NCBI GenBank assembly: GCA_003447535.1
Contig: DLYY01000102.1
Coordinates: 800-8,653, forward strand
Direction: 5' to 3'
Origin: Bacteroidota bacterium
GTDB taxonomy: Bacteria; Bacteroidota; Bacteroidia; Chitinophagales; UBA8649
DNA: 7,854 nucleotides
Part shown: positions 1 through 5,304 of the stretch, piece by piece
How positions within the stretch are numbered: position 1 is the stretch's first letter
Layout of the letters: each line of letters begins with the position of its first letter
Translations under genes and position numbers: made by a program
The notes under the pieces: generated by a model
What the model was told of the DNA's origin: nothing
The model's input: only the letters and a program-made list of their open reading frames with translations
The model's database searches: none

Positions 1-1296
1 GTTTTTGAAGTAAAATCAACAAATGGAGACACGCATCTTGGAGGTGATGATTTTGATCAAGTAATAATTGATTGGTTAGCCGAGGAATTTAAGAAAGATG
101 AAAAAATAGATTTACGAGATGATCCAATGGCTTTACAGAGATTAAAAGAAGCAGCAGAAAAAGCAAAAGTTGAGCTATCTTCATCTTCGCAAACAGAGAT
201 TAATTTGCCATATGTTACTGCTACTGACTCAGGTCCAAAGCACTTAGTAAGAACATTTACAAGATCTCAGTTTGAACAACTATCTGACAGATTAATTCAA
301 GCAACTATCACTCCTTGCAAAAAAGCAATGAAAGATGCAGGCATGAACGCTTCTGATATTGATGAGGTAATTCTAGTTGGGGGTTCAACAAGAATTCCTG
401 CTATTCAAGAAGTTGTTAATAAATATTTTGGTAAATCTCCTTCAAAGGGAGTAAATCCTGATGAGGTTGTTGCCCTAGGAGCGAGCATTCAAGGAGGTAT
501 TCTTTCAGGTGACGTCGATGAAGATATCGTCCTTGTAGACGTCACGCCGCTCTCATTAGGACTTGAAACACTTGGTGGCGTATTCAGTAAGTTGATCGAG
601 TCCAACACGACCATTCCAACAAAGAAGTCACAAGTCTTTACGACAGCAGCTGATAATCAGCCGGGTGTTGAAGTACATGTGCTTCAAGGGGAACGTTCGA
701 TGGCTCAGGATAATAAGTCAATCGGTCGCTTTCATCTCAATGGTATTCCGCCAGCACCTAGAGGTGTTCCTCAGATCGAGGTAACCTTTGACATTGATTC
801 AAATGGTATACTTAATGTCAGTGCCAAGGATAAAAACACAGGGGTTGAGCAAAGCATTCGTATCGAGGCAAGCACTGGACTTTCGCAAGATGAAATCGAG
901 CGAATGAAGACCGAGGCTAAAGCCAACGAAGAATCGGACAAGGTGGCTCGTGAAAAAATTGATAAAGTCAATCAAGCGGACTCGCTCATCTTCCAAACGG
1001 AAAAAACGCTTACTGATCTAGGAGATAAGCTTCCTGCAGATAAAAAGCAAGCCATTGAAGAAGGTGTAACCAAACTCAAAGAGGTGCATAAAAATGAAGA
1101 CCTCGAGGGTATTGACCGCGAAATGCAAGCACTACAAACGCTAGTGTCTTCTATGTATCAGGACATCGCAGCAGCTCAGCAAGCTGAGGGTGCTGGACCG
1201 GAGGGGGCTCCGGGTGCTGATGCCGACTCACAGGCTTCTGATGGTGGAGATGATTTCACCGATGTAGAATTCGAAGAGGTACAAGAGGACGAATAG
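1..1296 (+). CDS. dnaK: Molecular chaperone DnaK (Hsp70), 5'-truncated by window edge
   Basis: ATP-driven cytosolic chaperone of the DnaK-DnaJ-GrpE system. The frame is open from base 1 to the TAG at 1294-1296, giving 431 residues. Bacterial DnaK is about 640, so roughly the first 210 residues lie outside the window. Seen in order: the late ATPase domain with NGDTHLGGDDFD (residues 8-19), RLKEAAEKAKVELS (47-60) and ILVGGSTRIP (about 124-133); the hydrophobic interdomain linker VLVDVTPLSLG (about 177-187); the substrate-binding beta domain with HVLQGER and PQIEVTFDID (about 188-300); the helical lid with GDKLPADKK; and a Gly/Ala/Asp-rich tail ending in DVEFEEVQEDE, the usual acidic DnaK end. 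ATG at 127 is an internal Met, not the start. Oddity: bases 1-480 are AT-rich (5 of 6 Arg codons AGA, no GTC among Val codons, one ATC among Ile codons), whereas 481-1296 use CGN, GTC and ATC freely. A terminator follows directly, so no dnaJ is cotranscribed downstream. The identification is certain; the native origin of the first 480 bases is not. Confidence 0.98.
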   Translation, partial: VFEVKSTNGDTHLGGDDFDQVIIDWLAEEFKKDEKIDLRDDPMALQRLKEAAEKAKVELSSSSQTEINLPYVTATDSGPKHLVRTFTRSQFEQLSDRLIQATITPCKKAMKDAGMNASDIDEVILVGGSTRIPAIQEVVNKYFGKSPSKGVNPDEVVALGASIQGGILSGDVDEDIVLVDVTPLSLGLETLGGVFSKLIESNTTIPTKKSQVFTTAADNQPGVEVHVLQGERSMAQDNKSIGRFHLNGIPPAPRGVPQIEVTFDIDSNGILNVSAKDKNTGVEQSIRIEASTGLSQDEIERMKTEAKANEESDKVAREKIDKVNQADSLIFQTEKTLTDLGDKLPADKKQAIEEGVTKLKEVHKNEDLEGIDREMQALQTLVSSMYQDIAAAQQAEGAGPEGAPGADADSQASDGGDDFTDVEFEEVQEDE

Positions 1297-1325
1297 GTCT
1301 CTTTTACTCTACATACTACATATAT

Positions 1326-1350
1326 AAGCCCCTTTACAGGGGCTTTTTTT
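1326..1350 (+). terminator. Intrinsic terminator after dnaK
   Basis: A perfect 7-bp stem, AAGCCCC (1326-1332) with GGGGCTT (1339-1345), closes a 6-nt loop and runs into a T tract (1344-1350). It lies 29 nt after the dnaK stop and fits a rho-independent terminator for plus-strand transcription, isolating dnaK from the DUF1801 gene. Confidence 0.9.
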
Positions 1351-1352
1351 AT

Positions 1353-1363
1353 CCTGATTCAGG
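1353..1363. promoter_or_regulatory. Short dyad CCTGA-T-TCAGG upstream of the DUF1801 gene
   Basis: Two perfect 5-bp inverted arms flank a single central T, 14 nt before the ATG of the downstream gene. The position would suit an operator, but a dyad this short can easily arise by chance. No bound regulator can be named. Confidence 0.15.
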
Positions 1364-1377
1364 CTCACCTTCATTTG

Positions 1378-1830
1378 ATGAACACTAATCCTGCTATAAA
1401 CCAGTGGCTAAGTGAGATCCCAGAGGAACGCAAAGAAGCGATCAATATCCTACGCCAACTTTGCAAGAACAAACTACCCAAGGGCTTTGAGGAATGTATC
1501 AATTACAACATGCTTAGTTATGTCATTCCAAAGTCAATCTACCCCGAAGGCTATCACTGTGCGCCTGAGTTACCCCTCCCCTTTTTAAGCATAGGGAATC
1601 AAAAGAAACATATCGGATTCTATCACATGGGAATCTATGCCATACCTCAGCTGATGCAGTGGTTCACGAGCGAATACCCAAAGCATTCCAAGTTCAAATT
1701 AGACATGGGAAAAAGCTGCATCCGATTAAAACGTATGGACGACATTCCGTATGAATTGTTCGCTGAACTATGCACAAAGGTTAGTTCCAAAGAATGGATT
1801 GCTACCTATGAAAATGCCATTAAGCGTTGA
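1378..1830 (+). CDS. DUF1801 domain-containing protein
   Basis: Small soluble protein of 150 residues resembling the DUF1801 (YdhG-like) family. Seen: a helical N-terminus with IPEERKEAINILRQL (14-28), the EECINYNMLSYVIP segment (38-51) matching the family's 'E-x-I-x-Y-x-M-x-x-Y' core, then FLSIGNQKKHIGFYHMG (69-85), which follows the usual strand order of the fold, and a C-terminal GKSCIRLKRMDDIPYELFAEL (111-131) matching the family's 'GK-x-x-I-R-hydrophobic ... lead-into-helix' ending. There is no signal peptide or membrane segment, so it is probably cytosolic. Some family members are described as frataxin-like iron chaperones; most, including Bacteroidota homologues, have no proven role, and none is assigned here. 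The start chosen is the ATG at 1378; a TTG directly before it (1375) would add only one residue. No Shine-Dalgarno is visible. It sits alone after a terminator and converges on typA with a 16-nt gap. Fairly sure of the family, not of function. Confidence 0.85.
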   Translation: MNTNPAINQWLSEIPEERKEAINILRQLCKNKLPKGFEECINYNMLSYVIPKSIYPEGYHCAPELPLPFLSIGNQKKHIGFYHMGIYAIPQLMQWFTSEYPKHSKFKLDMGKSCIRLKRMDDIPYELFAELCTKVSSKEWIATYENAIKR

Positions 1831-1846
1831 TAACCAATAAACTATC

Positions 1847-3652
1847 TTAGCCCGCTTTCTGAGACGCCCGCTTACGATCATTTTCATCTAAGAAGATTTT
1901 ACGCAAACGAATGGATTGAGGCGTAACCTCAACATATTCATCCGATTGGATGTATTCCATAGCTTCTTCTAGGCTAAACACTCTCGGTGGTGCAAGTTTT
2001 ACCTTATCATCCGCTCCTGAGGAGCGCATATTGGTGAGCTTTTTAGTCTTAGTAACGTTGACTACAAGATCATTACCACGAGAGTGTTCCCCAATCACCA
2101 TTCCGGTATAAATCTCAGTACCCGGGGCAATGAAGAACTTTCCTCGGTCTTGGAGTTTATCCAACGCAAAGGGAATAGATGTTCCTGCATGCATGGCGAT
2201 TAATGACCCATTTATTCTACCCGGTATTGCTCCTTTAAAAGGCTGATACTCTACAAATCGGTGTGCCATAATCGCTTCACCGGCCGTTGCGGTTAGCATT
2301 TCATTACGAAGTCCTATAATGCCCCGAGAAGGAATAATAAACTCAAGAAATACACGATCACCTTTGACCTGCATACTTTGCATTTCTCCTTTGCGCATGG
2401 TCACCTTATCGATGGCCGTTCCAGACATTGACTCTGGTAAGTCTATCGTCAATTCTTCAATGGGTTCGCATCGTTGGCCATCAATTTCTTTGTAAAGAAC
2501 CTGAGGCTGACCTACTTGTAGCTCATAGCCTTCCCTGCGCATTTCTTCAACTAAAACCGCTAAGTGCATTACCCCGCGACCATAAACCATGAAGGTATCC
2601 GCTGACTGCGTATCTTCTACACGAAGCGCTAAGTTTTTCTCTAACTCTTTATCCAAACGCTCTCTTATATGCCGAGAGGTTACAAACTTTCCTTCTTTTC
2701 CAAAAAACGGAGAATTATTAATAGAAAAAAGCATGGACATGGTCGGACTATCGATGTGAATTGGAGGCAAGGCTTCAGGGTTCTCTTGATCAGTAATCGT
2801 ATCACCAATTTCAAAGCCATCTAAACCAACAACAGCACAGACATCCCCTGCTTGAACATGATCGACTTTTTTCTTGGCCATACCCTCATAAATCATGAGT
2901 TCCTTTATTCTTGACTTAACAATTTTTCCTTCCCGTTTCACTAAACTTATCGGCTGTCCAACCTTCAAACTATTGCGGTAGATTCGGCCAATAGCAATTC
3001 GGCCGACAAAGGACGAATAATCCAAACTTGTAATTTGCATTTGAAGACTACCCTCCGCTGTTTCAGGCTCTGGAACAAAGTCAATAATCAGGTCGAGAAG
3101 ATAGGTTATATCCTCATTAGGATTTTTCCAATCAGGCCCCATCCAACCTTGCTTAGCGGAACCGTAGACGGTTTGGAAGTCAAGTTGCTCTTCGGTAGCA
3201 TCTAAAGTGAACATCAAATCAAACACCATATCCTGTACTTCTTCAGGTGTGCAGTTTTCTTTATCTACCTTGTTTATCACAACTATAGGGCGTAATCCCA
3301 ACGCCAAAGCTTTTGATAGCACAAAACGAGTTTGCGGCATAGGTCCTTCGAATGCATCGACCAATACCAATACACCATCTGCCATCTTCAATACTCGCTC
3401 AACCTCCCCACCAAAATCGGCGTGACCCGGTGTATCAATTATATTGATTTTGACATCCTTGTAACGAATTGAAGCATTTTTTGCAAGGATAGTTATACCA
3501 CGCTCTCGCTCAAGATCATGATTATCCATTAAGAGCTCTCCCACCTCCTCACGATCAGAAAAGGTTTGGGCTTGGACAAGCATTTTATCGACTAAGGTTG
3601 TTTTGCCGTGATCGACGTGCGCAATAATGGCAATGTTACGGATTGATTCCAT
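1847..3652 (-). CDS. typA: Ribosome-associated translational GTPase TypA/BipA
   Basis: Complete 601-residue GTPase (family length about 600-615) of the EF-G/LepA class that binds the 70S ribosome and is linked to 50S assembly and stress or cold adaptation. All G motifs are present: G1 AHVDHGKT (11-18), G2 RGIT (51-54), G3 DTPGH (73-77), G4 NKVD (127-130) and G5 GSAK (164-167). An EF-Tu-like beta-barrel domain II follows (about 203-290), then EF-G-like domains III and V (about 300-385 and 395-475, with SRGIIGLRNE at 442-451). Last comes the TypA-specific C-terminal domain (about 480-590) with the diagnostic KKLTNMRSSGAD (537-548), which separates TypA from EF-G, TetM-like and LepA proteins. 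The ATG at 3652 is well supported: an in-frame TAA sits two codons upstream (3661-3659). Nothing is missing or odd. It is transcribed divergently from the EEP-fold gene and probably alone; a perfect DnaA-box match lies about 41 bp upstream of its start. Confidence 0.98.
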   Translation of the reverse strand: MESIRNIAIIAHVDHGKTTLVDKMLVQAQTFSDREEVGELLMDNHDLERERGITILAKNASIRYKDVKINIIDTPGHADFGGEVERVLKMADGVLVLVDAFEGPMPQTRFVLSKALALGLRPIVVINKVDKENCTPEEVQDMVFDLMFTLDATEEQLDFQTVYGSAKQGWMGPDWKNPNEDITYLLDLIIDFVPEPETAEGSLQMQITSLDYSSFVGRIAIGRIYRNSLKVGQPISLVKREGKIVKSRIKELMIYEGMAKKKVDHVQAGDVCAVVGLDGFEIGDTITDQENPEALPPIHIDSPTMSMLFSINNSPFFGKEGKFVTSRHIRERLDKELEKNLALRVEDTQSADTFMVYGRGVMHLAVLVEEMRREGYELQVGQPQVLYKEIDGQRCEPIEELTIDLPESMSGTAIDKVTMRKGEMQSMQVKGDRVFLEFIIPSRGIIGLRNEMLTATAGEAIMAHRFVEYQPFKGAIPGRINGSLIAMHAGTSIPFALDKLQDRGKFFIAPGTEIYTGMVIGEHSRGNDLVVNVTKTKKLTNMRSSGADDKVKLAPPRVFSLEEAMEYIQSDEYVEVTPQSIRLRKIFLDENDRKRASQKAG

Positions 3653-3692
3653 GGAATATTAAGATTGGCACGAAAATAGACTATCGACCGCT

Positions 3693-3701
3693 TTATCCAC
3701 A
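3693..3701 (+). promoter_or_regulatory. Perfect DnaA-box 9-mer (TTATCCACA)
   Basis: The nonamer is identical to the strong DnaA box known from Escherichia coli oriC and widely shared by bacteria. It lies in the divergent intergenic region between typA and the EEP-fold gene, 41 bp from the typA start and 53 bp from the other. I saw no second perfect copy in the window, so this is not an origin. It could be a DnaA-responsive regulatory site or chance. Confidence 0.35.
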
Positions 3702-3741
3702 TGAAAGATATACACCGCTGGAATGGAGATGTAAACAATAG

Positions 3742-3749
3742 TAAATTTA
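3742..3749 (+). promoter_or_regulatory. TAAATTTA start-proximal element, EEP-fold gene
   Basis: The octamer TAAATTTA ends 4 nt before the ATG at 3754 and differs in its last base from the Bacteroidota -7 element TAnnTTTG. If it is a promoter, transcription would begin at or near the ATG, giving a leaderless or very short leader. No convincing TTG-type -33 element lies at the expected distance. It may instead be an AT-rich translation-start context. Its TAA is in frame and fixes the start downstream. Confidence 0.25.
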
Positions 3750-3753
3750 TCCT

Positions 3754-4572
3754 ATGCACAGACTTCTTTTTTTTCTAGTGATCGGGCAGGTTGCCAATGC
3801 GCAAATACCCTTATCTGTAATGAGTTATAACATTCGATACGACAACCCTGATGACGGTATTCATTCATGGGCCAATCGAGAAATGCATGTAGGAGACTTA
3901 TTGGATTATTACCATGCCGATATCATCGGTCTACAGGAAACGCTATCCAATCAATATGATGGACTCAAAGAGATTCTAGTCAGCTACAACTCCTATGGAC
4001 TTGGTCGGGATGATGGTGAGTTAGACGGAGAGTATTGCCCGATTTTTTGGAACAGAAGTCGTTTCGATCTTGAAGGTAAAGGTACGATTTGGCTCAACGA
4101 ATCAGGAGATATTGGGGAAAAGGGATGGGATGCTGCAACAACACGCATCGCTTCATGGGTAAAGCTCTATGACTTGGATCGGGAGAAAATGGTTATTGTA
4201 ATTAATACCCACTTTGATCATAAAAGCAAAGAAGCCCGAATTGAATCAGCGAAGAAAATAAATGAGTTGATTGAAAATCATTCATGGAAAGAAGTCATTC
4301 TAATGGGCGATTTAAACTGCATTCCATATTCTGAACCGATTGAAGAACTTGCAAAAACCCTCCAACGAGCCAATGACCTGTCCACCTATGTTCCCTATGG
4401 AAAAACATTTACCTACAGTGGCTTCGAAGTAGCAAACCCTCCTGGCGAGGAAATTGACCATGTTTTTGTCAGCGATGGATTCAGCGTAATTAAAATGAGA
4501 AATATAGGGGACAGTCGAGATGGCGCATATCCATCAGATCACCTGCCAGTGCACGTGCATCTAACTTGGTAG
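3754..4572 (+). CDS. Secreted endonuclease/exonuclease/phosphatase-family hydrolase
   Basis: A 272-residue metal-dependent phosphodiesterase of the DNase I-like (EEP) fold. A signal peptide is clear: MHR, a hydrophobic run LLFFLVIGQV, and a probable cut after ANA (residue 16). It therefore acts in the periplasm or outside the cell. The catalytic set is complete: MSYNIRYDN (23-31, metal-binding Asn26), LQE (60-62, Glu62), NTHFDH (151-156, catalytic His153), GDLN (185-188, Asp186 and Asn188), IDHVF (234-238) and SDHLPV (261-266, Asp262-His263). GRDDG (84-88) and GWDAATTRIASW (124-135) are typical of the secreted Bacteroidota subgroup. Members of this fold cleave DNA, phosphoinositides, sphingomyelin or nucleotides, so the substrate cannot be told from sequence. 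The start is the first ATG after an in-frame TAA at 3742. The signal-peptide codons contain a run of eight T (3767-3774). It converges with a 1-nt gap on the next gene, and no terminator is visible between them. Confidence 0.93.
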   Translation: MHRLLFFLVIGQVANAQIPLSVMSYNIRYDNPDDGIHSWANREMHVGDLLDYYHADIIGLQETLSNQYDGLKEILVSYNSYGLGRDDGELDGEYCPIFWNRSRFDLEGKGTIWLNESGDIGEKGWDAATTRIASWVKLYDLDREKMVIVINTHFDHKSKEARIESAKKINELIENHSWKEVILMGDLNCIPYSEPIEELAKTLQRANDLSTYVPYGKTFTYSGFEVANPPGEEIDHVFVSDGFSVIKMRNIGDSRDGAYPSDHLPVHVHLTW

Positions 4573-4573
4573 T

Positions 4574-5233
4574 CTATCGCCGACGCTTAAAATCTCCCCG
4601 TTTCCATGCCTCGATAAACTGAGCCCATGCGAACACGTTAAAAATATTCTGTGGAGGTGCTTGTCCTGCCCAGTAATATTTCTGCGCCTCAGCCCGAAGA
4701 TACCGGTCAGCATTCTCTTGTGCATCCATTGGGAGGGCCTCGGCCATTTCTTGAAGATATTCTCGTTCCATATTTCTCAAGAATCGATCGACGTCACTTT
4801 CAGCCAGCTCTAAGTCTAAAAATGCAGCACGAAACATCTCCCGTGTAGGCCATGGATAAATAATTACAGAGTCCAAATAAGCATAGTCTTCGGTCATCAA
4901 TTTGACAATAGAGTATTTATTGGAGTTTAGAGCGCTTGGAATAATGTACCGATCATCTTCAAAACCAAAACAAGAGAACATAACTGTATCACCTGCTGCC
5001 GCAGCAAAGGAAAAGTAACCATCTGCATTGGAATAAGACCCTCTATTCTTTCCTTCGACCCTGATATTCACAAAGGGAATTCCTACTAAGCTATCTGGCG
5101 TTACAACATACCCTGAGAACTGCACAACCTTTGCGCTGTCTTGAGCATTGGCCGATAAAGGAGTGATTGACCATGCGAAAACTAACATGAGCAAACCGCG
5201 CAGTACCAACCTATATTTTTTTCCTATACACAT
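4574..5233 (-). CDS. Exported carboxypeptidase-regulatory-like domain protein
   Basis: Protein of 219 residues from the ATG at 5233. An open frame extends to a TTG at 5263, but the ATG gives a better signal peptide: a basic start MCIGKKYRLVLRG, a hydrophobic stretch LLMLVFAW, and a probable cut after SANA (residue 30). A CarboxypepD_reg-like beta-sandwich domain follows (about 36-115), seen in FSGYVVTPDSLVGIPFVNIRV, the SYSNADGYFSF turn and GDTVMFSCFGFED. In Bacteroidota this domain commonly precedes SusC-type TonB-dependent receptors, but here there is no plug or barrel and the protein ends early. The rest (about 120-219) holds VIIYPWPTREMFRAAFLDLEL, a charged helical stretch rich in Glu and Arg, and a very basic end, KRGDFKRRR. 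It is probably periplasmic or envelope-associated; no enzymatic residues are visible and no function is assigned. It is divergent from gcvP and tail to tail with the EEP-fold gene. The domain call is good; the role is unknown. Confidence 0.85.
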   Translation of the reverse strand: MCIGKKYRLVLRGLLMLVFAWSITPLSANAQDSAKVVQFSGYVVTPDSLVGIPFVNIRVEGKNRGSYSNADGYFSFAAAAGDTVMFSCFGFEDDRYIIPSALNSNKYSIVKLMTEDYAYLDSVIIYPWPTREMFRAAFLDLELAESDVDRFLRNMEREYLQEMAEALPMDAQENADRYLRAEAQKYYWAGQAPPQNIFNVFAWAQFIEAWKRGDFKRRR

Positions 5234-5249
5234 GTAATGCACATTTAGC

Positions 5250-5284
5250 AAAAACCTGACCAATTTCTTAAATAAAAGGTTTTT
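5250..5284. repeat. Inverted repeat in the divergent regulatory-domain/gcvP intergenic region
   Basis: Perfect 8-bp arms, AAAAACCT (5250-5257) and AGGTTTTT (5277-5284), are separated by 19 bp of AT-rich DNA. The dyad lies 17 bp from the upstream minus-strand ATG and 20 bp from the gcvP ATG. As RNA it would be a weak hairpin. As DNA it could be an operator or paired promoter element serving both divergent genes. No regulator is identifiable. Confidence 0.35.
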
Positions 5285-5292
5285 AGGCTACA

Positions 5293-5300
5293 TAAATTTA
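5293..5300 (+). promoter_or_regulatory. TAAATTTA start-proximal element, gcvP
   Basis: This octamer is the same as the one before the EEP-fold gene and again ends exactly 4 nt before the ATG (5305). It resembles the Bacteroidota -7 element with one mismatch, without a clear -33 partner. The TAA at 5293 is in frame with gcvP, so the start cannot lie further upstream. Confidence 0.25.
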
Positions 5301-5304
5301 CAGT

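Noticed and set aside
771..996. Two overlapping minus-strand open frames of about 65 codons inside dnaK
   Set aside because: They lie antisense to strongly conserved DnaK codons, have no recognisable protein features and arise from dnaK codon structure.
3207..3425. Plus-strand open frame of 72 codons inside typA
   Set aside because: It is antisense to the conserved GTPase domain of typA; its Ser/Thr/Asn-rich composition is that of a shadow frame.
3653..3690. Possible typA promoter with a TATTTTCG -7-like element on the minus strand (3678-3671)
   Set aside because: It has one mismatch to TAnnTTTG and no TTG-type -33 element at the right spacing; too weak to annotate.
4550..4559. Perfect 10-bp palindrome TGCACGTGCA near the end of the EEP-fold gene
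   Set aside because: It lies within codons for the conserved His-Val-His end of the protein, lacks a T tract and is short enough to be chance.
4651..4848. Plus-strand open frame of 65 codons opposite the exported regulatory-domain gene
   Set aside because: It is antisense to a gene with a signal peptide and a recognisable domain, and shows no features of its own.
5234..5263. TTG start at 5263 extending the exported protein by 10 residues
   Set aside because: The extension puts an awkward segment before the signal peptide and overlaps one arm of the intergenic dyad; the ATG at 5233 gives a normal signal peptide.
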